From assembly GCA_030549175.1 (NCBI GenBank), contig JAUKUA010000001.1:4898001-4962000 (forward strand): DNA of 64,000 nucleotides, in the 5' to 3' direction. Positions 46,001 to 57,000 of the stretch are shown here, in pieces. How positions within the stretch are numbered: position 1 is the stretch's first letter; each line of letters opens with the position of its first letter. This stretch comes from Lasiosphaeris hirsuta (taxonomy: Eukaryota > Ascomycota > Sordariomycetes > Sordariales > Lasiosphaeriaceae). The position numbers and the translations under genes are program-made. The notes below the pieces were generated by a model. The model ran no database searches. It saw only the letters and a program-made list of their open reading frames with translations, and was not told where the DNA came from.

Positions 46001-47026
46001 TCAGATTCCCACTGCATGGCTCAACACTCTTGCCGCGAGTTGGCTAAGCAGCCTTGCGCGATCACTTTGGGGTAATTCCTACACAACAAGCACTCGTATG
46101 AGTCCCCGTCCCCGAAAATCACTCATCCTCTCTCACTAAGAAGACCCCGGACGCACTCACCTGGAAGACGGCATAAACACTCTTGCCCTTGGCATCCCGC
46201 ACAGCACCCAACCGATTCCCTGCCACGGCACCCGCCAGGAGGCCGGGCACATTGGCGACGATAAACCCCAGCGTGCCGCCACTAATACCACCCAGGACGC
46301 TCCAGAACTTGCCAGTCGGGCTGCCCGTGGTAGGTTCGGCCATGCCCTCCTCGCGCAGCATCTCCTCGAACACGTCGGCGAACTGCTCGCTCTCGGCCTG
46401 CTCACGATCTGGAGGTGGGGGCGCCGCATTGGCGCCGGCTTTCTTGGCCTGGTTGGTGAAGAAGTCCCACGCCCACGAGTATGCGGTCCCGGCGGCGTCG
46501 CCGGTAGGGGGGAAGCCATTGCCGGCTGTATCAGTGTCGGCGAAGGGGTCGGCGGTAGAGAAACCGCCCGGCATCTGGGGTGACGGAGGTCGCCGGCCCG
46601 AGAACAGCTTGCGCTGCGCATCGTAGTCGCGCCGGCGTGTCTTGTCCGACAGGGTGTAGTAGGCGTCGTTGACGAACTGGAACTTGCGGGTGCGCTCAGC
46701 GCGGTCGGGTGCGTCGGCCGGCACCCGATCCGGATGTGTCTTCAAAGCGGCGCTGTGGTGGGGGGTTGGTTAGTCAGTGGTTAGTGGTGTACCGCGGGGA
46801 AGGGGGGTGGCATTGGGGTGATCGGCAATTATAGGCTAGCTTACCGTTTGTACGCATCACGAATCTGGGTCGTTGTAGCGGTCTCGGGGATCTCGAGGAT
46901 TGCATCTACATGGTTGAGGGGATCAGTACGTGATTTAGCGGCGTGCCGAAGCTCGTAGGTGGTGACGGCATCGCATGCGGTAGCGAATAGCTTACAGTAG
47001 TTTGGAGGGCGCCCGGTATTGGCCAT
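46001..47026 (-). CDS. J-domain (DnaJ-like) protein
   Basis: Four exons on the minus strand: 46996-47026, 46845-46905, 46161-46752, 46001-46078; 253 aa. The J-domain starts almost at the N-terminus (YYAILEIPETATTTQIRDAY), has HPD in LKTHPDRVP, and ends FVNDAYYTLSDKTRRRDYD. A Pro/Gly-rich linker leads to an alpha-helical FADVFEEMLREEG block and a Gly-rich hydrophobic stretch (GGISGGTLGFIVANVPGLLA). The last exon is easily missed: reading on past 46161 gives 13 spurious codons, while splicing (GTGAGT...TGTAG) adds LPQSDRARLLSQLAARVL. This type is common in filamentous fungi and co-chaperones an Hsp70. Location is unclear; the glycine-rich segment could be membrane-associated. Client unknown. 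Confidence 0.85.
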
Positions 47027-48591
47027 CTTGGATTCCTCGCAGTTAGGAGGTGCTGGCTAGAAGCTACTCAGGGGATTGAGTTAAAATGGGAATGAGAAAC
47101 GGAATCAAAGGAAGGAAGGGCGATTGGAGATATGGGTTCAGCTGGTCAAGCGCAGGCCAGCCTTAGGACTCGAGAGAGTTGTCAACCTTGTGTCTCCAAA
47201 AAAGGCTTGGAGGGGAACACAACGTCATCTTGTGGCGTTGAAAATGTGGCTTGATCTTGATTGCACAAGTCCCGCACAGCAGCACAACGCCCCCCCTGTC
47301 AAACGAAACGAGGCCAGCGGGTCCGTTGCTGCATGCCCCTCCATCTTTCTGATCTTTCTGCGGGCCCAATTCTAGATCCGTACTTCGTAGGTCACCTCCA
47401 CCTATCCATTCTCGAACTCACACCCAGTGATCTTGCAGAAACTCGACCCTTTTCGACTTCAACGCGGCCCCAGCACCGGGGCATCTACCCGCCCCGCGAC
47501 ACCACTCGGGCCCTCCTCTCTACGGGCTTTTCTGACTTTTTTTCTGCACGCGAAAATGAAAGAGGCGGGAGCTGTCCGAACAAAAGCCGGGTGCTCATCT
47601 CGTGTCACCGCTTCATTGGGCGGGGTTCGCTCGAGTTAGCCGCTTTGAAGGGTCCGTTTCATGTCGCCTGCCCTCTGACGCATGACTGCCCTGGGGAGGA
47701 CTGGCTGTGTGACTGCCCAACAAGACCCCAACAACAGTCGATGGGAGCCCAGACACGCCCAGGGAGGTGCTCTGGAGCCTGATAGAGCCGACCGGACCTG
47801 CATCCGCTCTTCATTGGCATCACTCATCACCCTGGCTGTTACCTCCTGGGCTCCTGGGCTTCTGGGTCAAGCGATCCCCTGTTCCCCAGCGATGCAGTGA
47901 TGCCTGTTGCCCCCCTTCATTCCATCGCAGCGCATGCGTCAGTCACGCTTCACATGAGAGCTCTGCCTCGATAAATATCAACCTCTACTTGCTCCACTCA
48001 AGCTACCCTCTTCACTTCTTCGCTCAAGCCAGCATCGCGCCCCGAACGTCCATTGCCAAACATCGTCCCTGCTTCACCACTGCCAAGAAGTCGGGCCTGA
48101 ACCCCAACAAGCCGCCCATCAATAATCCCGCAGCTGCACCCATTCTTCTCATCTCCATTTTGGCCCGTCTCCCCCTCCGTCCCCTCCACCCCCTCCCTCC
48201 GCTTCCCCCTCCATTGTCCAGTCCCAACGCTTTCTTTGACCAAGGAAGCTTCCGAACCCCCGGCCGACCGTTCGACAAACAATTTCTTAGTCGGCTTTCT
48301 CGCTCTCTCTTTCTTCTCGTATTCTTCGTCGACCAGAAAGCTGTCCCGCTTCTACAGTACATAGCATAGTCAATATAAAACGAGTTGTTGCATACGTCGC
48401 TCAGACTCGAGCATACAAGCTCTTCCCGCCCTTGCTGGTATTGCCCCGCTGATCGTTACCGCCCATCAAGCCTTGCCGCAATCCTTGGCTCTCGTCGTTT
48501 GTGCAGCACTCAAGGTTGGCCGCAGATTCCCCTAGCAAGCAATACCCACTGACCAGAACGTAGCAGCGCAGACACCTTCAACTTCTTCGCC
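47027..48591. other. Divergent promoter region with a pyrimidine-rich leader
   Basis: 1.6 kb between divergent genes. From about 47,950 to 48,590 the plus strand is strongly C/T-rich (for example CCCTCCACCCCCTCCCTCC near 48,185), as in long fungal 5' UTRs. The 200-codon frame at 47767-48369 is low-complexity and not supported. Confidence 0.5.
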
Positions 48592-49434
48592 ATGGCCGTG
48601 GTACACCCCAACATGCAGCAAGACGAGCTGTCCGCCCTCTTCTCTCGCAATCTGACCCTGGAGCAACCAGCGCCCTTGCCGGTTCCAGTACCAGTTGAGG
48701 CCCCTCAGGAGGAGAAAAAGATCGTCTACATCTCACAGCACTACAACCACTCAGCTCACATTGCACGACATGACATGCAACCATCTCAACCGTCGCAGAG
48801 ACCTGCATCCGAGCCGCCACAGCCCGAGCACGCGGCTGTGGAGAATGTCCTGAGAAATTACCACGTGGATCCCTCGTGCCTGTCGTCGGCGCAGTTACAA
48901 CTCTTCAAGACAGTCGACGACCCGCAAAGGATGAAGCTCATTGAGCTGTGGCGTGTCTGCCCCCCAACTAACAGTCTGGACAACCCAACGCTGGCCTGGA
49001 GCATGACATCGGTGAGCCAGGAGGAGATCCTCGCCAAGATGCGGTTCGAGCAGCGGCAGCGGGCGGCGGTGGATACCCCGATCCTAAGCCTGGATGGCAC
49101 GCCCCTGACACCCATCCAGGCGGGCGACGGCCGCTGGATTTCAGCCATGTCGGTCTCGTACATGGAGCCTTACATGGTCACAGGCTACGAAGAGATGGCG
49201 CGTCGTGAGTACGAAGAGTCCGCGAGACGGGCGTACGCTGAAGCATTGCAACAATCAAAGGACATGTACAGCCATTTAGACACTGCCACCGGCGCCCCGA
49301 CTTTTAACCCTGCCCATTCGGATCCCGTCTACAAGACAACGAGCGCAAACGTTGACTGGAGGCAGCAGCAGGCGATGGAGGACCAGTATGGCCGCATGAT
49401 GGCCCTGCGGAACGATGATCACGAGATGCTGTGA
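48592..49434 (+). CDS. Conserved-looking fungal protein of unknown function
   Basis: Single exon, 280 aa, ATG 48592 in a good context (gccATGG). The N-terminal 80 residues are Pro/Gln/Glu-rich and disordered. The middle has VENVLRNYHVDPSCLSSAQ, RMKLIELWRVCPP and EEILAKMRFEQRQRA; the C-terminal third has GYEEMARREYEESARRAYAE, likely a charged helix. There is no signal peptide, membrane segment or enzyme motif. The coding frame shows the strong C/G third-position bias of its neighbours, and the leader is long and pyrimidine-rich, so it is probably well expressed. I recognise the LIELWRVCPP style from uncharacterised fungal proteins but cannot name a family. Confidence 0.72.
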   Translation: MAVVHPNMQQDELSALFSRNLTLEQPAPLPVPVPVEAPQEEKKIVYISQHYNHSAHIARHDMQPSQPSQRPASEPPQPEHAAVENVLRNYHVDPSCLSSAQLQLFKTVDDPQRMKLIELWRVCPPTNSLDNPTLAWSMTSVSQEEILAKMRFEQRQRAAVDTPILSLDGTPLTPIQAGDGRWISAMSVSYMEPYMVTGYEEMARREYEESARRAYAEALQQSKDMYSHLDTATGAPTFNPAHSDPVYKTTSANVDWRQQQAMEDQYGRMMALRNDDHEML

Positions 49435-50127
49435 TCATATACAAAAAGTCCGAGTGGGGCGTGTGAAAGTACATAGTTGGAGTGAGCGATTGTCGATATC
49501 TCACATAGAAGTCGGTATGGGTTGTTGTTATCCAGGGAAGGCAGGCAGACGTCTTTGTGTTTTGCATCAAGCACGCAGCATTTCGAAGGTCTATGACGTC
49601 TGGCAGCACAGACTATGACGGATCGGTAGCACGACATAACTTGCATGGGATGTTTGGGCCGGCGGCTTCACAGGCTGCAGTTCACAAGCATATGTTTCAG
49701 TCAGCAAATGTCGTTTACATCTTGGGGTAACTATTGGCGTTTTGGGAGGTCCTAGGCACAGCTCTACGAGATTAACACGAAGTCATTGACCAATTAACTC
49801 ACTTCGGATATATTTGTCAAAGAAGCATTGCGATTTTTTGGCTTCTACATTCGCCTCCATCCCAATCCTGTCATTCCTTGTTCCCGATGACAAGGTTTCT
49901 TTGTTTGCACCTCGGCTATCTAGGCGAACCTTGGTTACCAATCTGGCCGAAAATAGGTTACATGAAAGGGAAAAGCGTCCAAGTATTAGCAACTCAATTT
50001 GAAGAAATTCAGCAGCAGTGCCAGTGATAACTCATGATAAGGCCTCCCCAAGTATACAACTTAAAGTCGGCACAAATACCTGAATGTGACTATTTCGAGT
50101 ACCCCCAAAAGACGGATTATATTGACA
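49435..50127. other. Intergenic, no gene seen
   Basis: Short frames only. Confidence 0.55.
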
Positions 50128-50627
50128 TCACTCAAAGCAAGTGCTCAATGTGTAAAAGTCGACATGACTCCCTGATTTATCCCAGCAGCCCCCAAAGCCC
50201 CAGTTCTGATAGCCGCCATCGCCCACCAAATGAAATGTACCCTTCTCGAATATGAAGATCTCGTAGCCCTTGGTGTCGATTCCGAGATCAAGTTCGTAGT
50301 GGTAGTACGCCATGTTGTAGAGGGAGTAGCTGCTTTTCTGGTTGTGGTAGATGAGGACGTTCCAGTCGGAATACTCGGCACGCAGGTCGGCGACGGCGGA
50401 CTTAACAAACTCGATCTCCCTCTCGGCGTTGTCATCGAGGATCCCCTTGACGAGGTCGTAGATATTCGTGACGATGCTGACGATGCCCGGGGTAAGCACG
50501 GAACGTTAGATATCTGATGGCTGCTAGATAGCGCGATGCAATGGAGGCAACACGGCGGAAAGAAGTGAATACATGCCCGCAACGACAGGAACGATTCCAC
50601 GGCCCTCGACGTCTTGGTCAATTTCAT
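50128..50627 (-). CDS. Small possibly secreted protein with an aromatic/Gly C-terminal motif
   Basis: Proposed exons 50554-50627 and 50128-50476; 140 aa. Exon 2 is the convincing part: IYDLVKGILDDNAEREIEF, YSDWNVLIYHNQKSSYS, YHYELDLGIDTKGYEIFIFE and GDGGYQNWGFGGCWDK. It resembles small secreted proteins of plant- or insect-associated ascomycetes that end in a GDGGYxNW motif; that is from memory. Intron 77 nt (GTGTTG...TCTAAC...GTCAG); the branch site is good, the donor mediocre. The exon 1 peptide is a poor signal peptide (MKLTKTSRAVESFLSLRA); one frame over, the same DNA reads VVAGMYSLLSAVLP, so a frameshift in exon 1 is possible. Function unknown. Confidence 0.45.
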
Positions 50628-51702
50628 TTTGCCGCCTGGGAGTAGTATCTGAAGAAAAATGTAGGATATGATGTTGCTGCTAATGCGAGTCTGCTCTTTC
50701 TGCGTGGATGCCGAGTTTTGGTCTGAATTCTTGGACGGCCCGGAACGGTGTCCAAAGACTTGTCTTTATACTACCGTGCTTTCTGCCTCGCTCTACAATG
50801 TGATTAACTGAATTTGACCTTGCACAGGGCAAACAAGGCCGGGCGATGGAAAAAAAGGCATTTTCTCGGGAATAGCAGCAACCTCTTCCACGGGCGAGAT
50901 TCAGGTGAAGCTCTCAGCCAAGGCATCTTGCAAACTGAGGGCTGCTGCATCGCAGCCCAAGTTCAGCTTTAAATGCAAATTAAATGTGGCGGTACGTCTA
51001 GTTGGTTGTAACTCTACTGCCTAGAACTCTGACTGATAGAATGTTGGAACTTGTATGCAGGTTAGCGAGATGCCGGGCGTTGAGGGTAGACAACTGGATC
51101 TTGGCGGCAGGATTGCAGTCCGCCCCATACGCTCGCCGGGCCCTTTTTGAGACGTCAAGAGAGGAGATGAACCAACACGGGGCGGGGCGGGGTGGTAGGA
51201 ATTGTGGCGTTCACTGCGTAGGCATATCTAGTAAAATAGTATATGTCCAGCGCAAGATGCATGCAGCGTGCACACGCCTCGAAAGAAGACGGGCTCACTT
51301 GTGATATTTTGAGATACTGTTTGATTTGTCTCGAAACTCTCTATCATGGTGGCAGGTTCAAGAGTGCTTCTGAAAAGACATGGAAATGGACATGCCTTGC
51401 CTCGACTTGAACAGTAAGCGTCTTTATCCTTGCATGAAAACTAGAGCGTCTGCAGAAAGGTTTCTAATGTCACGCTCGAGTGAGCCTATTCTGTCTAACT
51501 TTGATTCGCCCATGACCAGCCAGCATATTTGTCATAAAAAAACACCTACATCTCGAGGATTCTTTCAGGCCATGGTGTGCAGAACACCAGGGGTAGCCTA
51601 TTATCAAGTGGAGTGGATGGAGTCGTCTCAGCAACAGCTTTCATGTCCACCTACCTACCGCCTTGGACCCCGTTCTTGACACACACACACTCAACAGTTG
51701 AA
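50628..51702. other. Intergenic, no gene seen
   Basis: Promoter side of the small-protein gene, with a short CA run at about 51,680-51,691. Short unsupported frames only. Confidence 0.55.
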
Positions 51703-51795
51703 GCCCAACTAGCTCAGCTGGTTAAAGCGTCGTACTAATATATCTTCTGATATATTAAGTAATGCAAAGGTCAACAGTTCAATCCTGGCATCCAT
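51703..51795 (+). tRNA. tRNA-Ile(AAT)-like sequence with intron, probably decayed
   Basis: The 5' half is tRNA-like: TA at positions 8-9, GCTC D-stem, AGCTGGTTA loop, then an anticodon stem TCGTA with loop CTAATA and anticodon AAT. A roughly 21-nt intron at the canonical place contains GATATATTA, which pairs perfectly with TAATATATC spanning the anticodon, the usual anticodon-intron pairing. The 3' half is degenerate: one mismatch in the anticodon stem (TGCAA where TGCGA would pair), two in the T-stem (AACAG/CTGGC), and an acceptor 3' strand that does not pair with GCCCAAC. It is most likely a pseudo-tRNA. Confidence 0.45.
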
Positions 51796-52175
51796 TACCG
51801 GTCCCTGCTGTGGGATATTTCGACCCAACCAGGTCGACTCCATTTTTGCATCTTTTTGCTCCACTTCCGGGCTGATCTTGATTTGTTTACTGCGCTGCGG
51901 CAAGTGAACTGATACAAGCCCGATAAGGGCCAACTTAAGTAGGTAAACAGAGCAGTGGAGCGTTGGAGGATAAAAGGAACCACCTTTTGATCCTGTAGGT
52001 ATCCGCTGGGCACCGTTTGCCCCAAGCTTCTCACTGAACCAAGTCCCGCAATAATGCCACTTTGAAGCAGCGCGCATTTTCAGTTTCTTTACTCGCCTCA
52101 TTTTCGAGGCCACACAAATCAGCAACAAAATCCAAAAATCAAATCACCAGATGGGACCTGATGATGAGCCAATTG

Positions 52176-52258
52176 TGGAGGAGCTAAGAATCGAACTCAG
52201 GACCTTTCGCAGGATAGAAACTGCTAAGCGAACGCTCTACCAACTGAGCCACACCCCC
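52176..52258 (-). tRNA. tRNA-Ala(AGC) with a 10-nt intron
   Basis: On the minus strand: acceptor GGGGGTG, D-arm GGCTCAGTTGGTAGAGC, anticodon stem TTCGC/GCGAA, loop TTAGCAT with anticodon AGC, T-arm CTGAG-TTCGATT-CTTAG, acceptor 3' strand CTCCTCC and discriminator A. The intron is 52212-52221, directly after position 37. Stems pair well apart from one T-T in the acceptor. A intact B-box (GTTCGATTC) supports function. Confidence 0.92.
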
Positions 52259-52633
52259 TTGTGTTGTTTGATGTTGTAGATGTGCAGTAACGGTGTGGAT
52301 GTGCGAGGCGTGAGGTGCGAAAAAGTCGGAACAATGATACCAAAGCGGGTCTCGTCCACCAAATGTGGCTGGTGAGCCGAGACCATGTGGCTGGTGCTAT
52401 CTCCTGCGCCACAAAGCTGAGCGTCCCGAGCTCCAGTTCCTGGGAACCGTAACGCGCAGCTCCAGGCTGCCTGATGAAGCTCGATCAATCCAGCAACCAA
52501 ACAAGCACGACCAGCCCTCCCAAAAACCCCCGAACCACCACCATCGACTCGAGAACCCTGTGCTTTTTCTCCAGCAGTCCTCAAGTCATAAGACCTGCCT
52601 TCCCGCACGATACCCCAGATCTAGTCCTCCACA

Positions 52634-53752
52634 ATGGTATGTTTCCCGAGCTCTCTCTCTTGGACCGCAGCTCCTCCCCGGCCCTCGCAAGAGCCCGAAA
52701 GCTGACACTGGCGCCCTTGCAACCCACCAGACGTCGATAGGAACAGGCTACGATCTCGCCAACTCAATCTTCTCGCCCGACGGCCGCAACTTCCAAGTCG
52801 AGTATGCCGTCAAGGCGGTCGAGAACGGCGGCACGTCGATCGGCATCCGGTGCAAGGATGGCGTCGTGTTGGCTGTCGAGAAGGTGATCACGTCCAAGCT
52901 GCTCAAGCAGAGCGCCAACAAGCGCATCGCCACCGTGGATAGACATTTGGGTGTTGTGAGTCGCCGTCCCCTTTTTCTTTTTCCACTAAGCGCTCCCCTC
53001 TCGACGCCTGTCCCTCCCGCTTCCCAGCCGGCCGCGGCAAACACCACCCCCGCCATCCCCAAAGGACAAGTCGCTAACCAAAGTAAACAAAATAGGTATA
53101 CTCGGGTATGGTTCCCGACGGCCGCCACTTTGTCGACCGCTCGCGCGACGAGGCCCGCGCGTGGCGCGACACCTTTAAGACGCCCATCCCGACAGCCGAC
53201 CTCGCGAACCGCATGGGAGGCTACATGCAAGCCTACACCCTGTACCAATCGGTGCGGCCCTTCGGCATCACGGCCATCGTGGGCGGCTTCGACAGCGAGC
53301 TCGAGGCCCCGGTCGACGGCGAGGTGGGCAACGGGCCCAGCGTCGGCGCGGGCGGCAAGAACCCCGACAAGAAGTACGGCGGCCCCTTCCTCTATATGAT
53401 CGAGCCCTCGGGCTTGTACTGGGGATACTACGGTGCGGCGACGGGTAAGGGCCGGCAGGCGGCCAAGGCCGAGCTCGAAAAGCTCGACCTCGCCGGCACC
53501 GGCGCGCTCACGCTTGAGGAGGCCGTCAAGGAGGCCGCGCGCATCATCTACGTGGCGCACGACGACAGCAAGGACAAGGAATTTGAGCTCGAGATGAGCT
53601 GGATCAGCGGTGCCGATGGCCCGACAAAGGGCAAGCACCAGGAGGTGCCAAAGGCCCTGCGCGAGGAGGCCGAGCGGTTGGCCAAGAAGTCGCTGCAGGA
53701 CGATGATGACGAGGACGACGAAAAGAAGGAGGACGACAAGATGGAGGAGTAA
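52634..53752 (+). CDS. PRE10: 20S proteasome subunit alpha-7
   Basis: Exons 52634-52636 (the ATG alone), 52731-52955, 53096-53752; 294 aa. It is a structural alpha-ring subunit of the 20S core (yeast Pre10, human PSMA3), without catalytic activity. After the start comes the alpha-subunit signature [23 protein letters not shown], split here as [11 protein letters not shown] and [59 protein letters not shown] and [13 protein letters not shown] follow in family order. The C-terminal tail is long and very acidic ([18 protein letters not shown]), as in fungal alpha-7. Intron 1 begins immediately after the start codon (ATG|GTATGT) and ends CACCAG; intron 2 (GTGAGT...AATAG) joins HLGV to VYSGM. It converges on POL5. 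Confidence 0.96.
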
Positions 53753-53909
53753 ATGGGGCAAGAGGACATGGCGTTGGTGGATGCGGGCAGGGGAGAGAGC
53801 GTCAAATGTATTTGTACAATGCAACGGCATCTGCCACACGGTCCAGCAGGGCAGGTGGATGAAGATAGATTAATCTCCATCTTGCATTTGGGCTGACTGA
53901 ATTGTTCAA

Positions 53910-53951
53910 CCCCCCCCTCCCCCCCCCAAAAAAAAAACCCCCCCCCAAAAA
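53910..53951. repeat. Homopolymer C/A tract
   Basis: Alternating runs of C and A (about C8 T C9 A10 C9 A5) in the short gap between the convergent proteasome and POL5 genes. It is prone to replication and sequencing slippage, so its exact length is uncertain. Confidence 0.9.
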
Positions 53952-54045
53952 GCACTGCTCACCCCTTGCGCCCTTCAGGCGCTGGCTATTTCAGGTTCTG
54001 AGTCTCTATCCATGAGACTGCACTCCGCGATCTCAACTCTATCTA

Positions 54046-57000
54046 CTAAACAAAATGCTCTACTCTTTGTTCCGACGCCTGTGCAACACCACTCGCATGG
54101 CTCTGGCACCAATGCAACCAATCCGAGAAAAAAGAAAACTGGATCTTGACCTCGCCCCGATACCACCTAAGCTGCGTCTGCGTATACAGCTGGAACACCT
54201 CTTCCGTCTTGCCTCTGGGTCCGCACAATACAGACGCTACTGCTAAACTCGCTGTCGAAGCAGCCTTGGCGAAGGCGTGCGAGAAGTCCTGGGAAGCTTC
54301 GCCGTGTATCTCCTCGAGCAAGGCGAATAACGCATCCGTGTCTAGGGTAGGGGCCTCCACATGGCTGCTCCTCGCCTTCTTGAGCGACTTGGAAAAGGTG
54401 AGGACGGCTTGGCATGCCTTGTTCGCCAGAGCCTTGGTTGTCGTTGTCCGCACGAGTTGGAGCAGCGGGATTAGGACGTCAAAAGCGAGTGGATTCAGGA
54501 CAGTTGCCTCCTTCTTGACAAAGATTGACAGTAAGTCGAGGACGCGATGCTTGAAGTTCACGACCGTCTCCTTGGCATCCTTACGTCCCTTCTTCTTGCT
54601 CGTTGCCTTCGCCTGGTGCTTGAAGATTTCGGCCAGCTTCTCGTCAACTGCCATCATCTCTGAATCAGTCATGTCGGATCCATCGTCAGACTCGGCATCA
54701 GCATCCTTGTCGAGTCTGTGGCTCTGGAGAACGTCCGCAAGTGCCGTGTCGAGGGCATCAAGGGCTTCCTGATCCTTGTCCACCACTCCATCGTCTTCCT
54801 CCTCCTTCTCGTCATCTGACTCCTTACCGCTGTCGTCAGAAACCTCCGACCCTGCGTCCTCGAGATCCACGATCTCGACGTCCGAGTCAAGCCCCTCTTC
54901 GTCGCTGCCATCCTCCTCGCCATCTTCAGCATCATGCATGTCCTCGTCCTCGGTGTGGAAGATGGCTTGCTGTCCCTTGGCATTCTCATCCGCCGCCAGG
55001 GGATCAGTCAGAATCCTGAGCGCGTCAGCCGATATAATACCGGTGAAGGCTTCAAAAACTTGCTGAGAGACCTGGCGCATGAGGGAAGACGGCTGGGCAA
55101 CCATAGCGAAAAGAATCTCGACCAGATACTCCGAAACACCCTCATCTTCATCATGGCCGTCACCAACAAGTTTGTTGTAGCACTCCTCAAGCTCATCAAA
55201 AACCTCCATGGCGTCAGGGTCTTCGTTGTGGAACTGCAGGATACCCACAGCGTGCAACAAAGCCAAAGCTTGCCGTGGGGCTCTGGTGGCTTCCGTCTCG
55301 GAATCAGGCTCTAGCAGATCCTTCAGCCTCACATAGGCCTGCGATAAAACTGCCCAAGCGGCCTCGTCGTCATCTCTGCCCATCTTGGTATCGATCAACA
55401 GGATGGCGCTGCAAAGATGGGGAAAGTCCTCTGGCCTCCTGATCAGCTTCCCAAATGCAGAGGTGCATTTGGTCCGGAGCGCTTCTCTGATGGCCGACGG
55501 CACAGACTCATTCGAGTATGCCAGTTCCGTGAGAAGCTGGATTGCTGAGCCGGGTACTGACGTCTTGGAAGGCTCCTCTGGCTCGGATGGCACGCTAGTC
55601 AGTCTGAACAGGTAACTTCCGAGAGACTGATAGTATTTGGTCTCATCAAGCCCACTCTTTGCAGGATCCTTCAACTTTAGCAGCTTGATGACAGGATTGA
55701 CGGTTGACGGAGTAGCCTGTTGAAGGATTCTGTCGACAGTCTTGGTGTTGGTTCTTTGGTCAAAGCTGTATGTCCCATTTTCGCCGAGTAACTGCTTTAG
55801 GACGGTGGGGAGGAGGGATGGCGTCTTCTCCACGGCAGCCTCGACAGCCTTCAGGGCTTTCAAGGCCGCGCGGTGCAGGTATCGGTCTTCTTTGGCCGCC
55901 TGGTTCATGAGGCAGCCCATCATATTCTTGCTGAAAAGGGCTGCAACCATAGCAGGAAATGTTATAGCACCCTCAAGCATTTTCTGGAATATCATGAAGC
56001 CGGAGAATTTCTGGTTGTCCGATGAGTTCTTGGAGAAGAAAGCCTCTGCAAATTGCGTTAGTGACACTCTTTGTAAGATACCATGTAGGGATCATACCAT
56101 CCACAACCCGGTTCCAAAACTGCTTGAATTGCTCAGCAGCATCGGCTTCACCTTGATGGCTGTGCTTGATAAAATGAGTGAGGATGATGTCCCAGAGGAA
56201 ATGGACTTGGGCCGTCCACCCGCCCTGCTTCTGCTTGTTGGCCCCATTCTGCTCGGAAGCCCCCTCCCTGCCACTGTCTTTGAGGACTGCGGGAAGGGAT
56301 GCAAGAGATGCAGCGGCCAAGGGGTTTTTCCACGGTTGGGCAGGAACATGCATGTCGGGGAAACGGTCGAGGGCCGTGATCCAAATACCAATACCCTCGG
56401 GGCTGTTGGCGAAACCCTCGTCAACCAGCTTCTGCAAAGTTTTCTCGACCAGCTTTTTCTTCATCTCTGAGACCGCCTGCACGATAACGTAGCCGCACTG
56501 AGACTTCAACCAGGACTTTTTTTGCGTCAATTGCAAAAGCATGTCCAACACCAACAGCCATTTTGATTTGTCAGTGAAAAGAATGCCGGCGCGAACGAAG
56601 CACTCGATTCCAAAGAGCTTTCCGTAGTAGCGGTCCCTCTCCTCCTGACCGGGGATGTTACCACCAGCCTGCGTCTTCTCAACCAGTATGCCTAGGACTT
56701 TGTCAAAGGTCAAGCCGGTATACTTTTCGTTTGCCAGATCCTTCTCTCCAAACAATTGTCCCAGAATCTCAGTCAGGACAAGACTGAAGCCCAGGCGCGA
56801 GGCGTTCCTCCCGCTAGCAAGACCACGAATTAAACGCTTCTCGAGATGGCGCTCGAGCACAGTCTCAGGAACGCCCTCTCCACCCAGGAGCCCAGACACA
56901 ATCGCATCCGCGGCGCTAATTCGCTCGGCGCCATCTTCGCTGCCTAGGAGGTTGTAGAGGTCGAGTTCTCTCCTGCGCTCCTCAACGGTGAGGTCCTCGA

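Noticed and set aside
47767..48369. 200-codon plus-strand frame upstream of the 280-aa gene
   Set aside because: Low-complexity Pro/Leu/Ser product of a pyrimidine-rich leader.
52748..53839. 363-codon minus-strand frame
   Set aside because: Antisense to proteasome alpha-7 and crossing its introns; no family resemblance.
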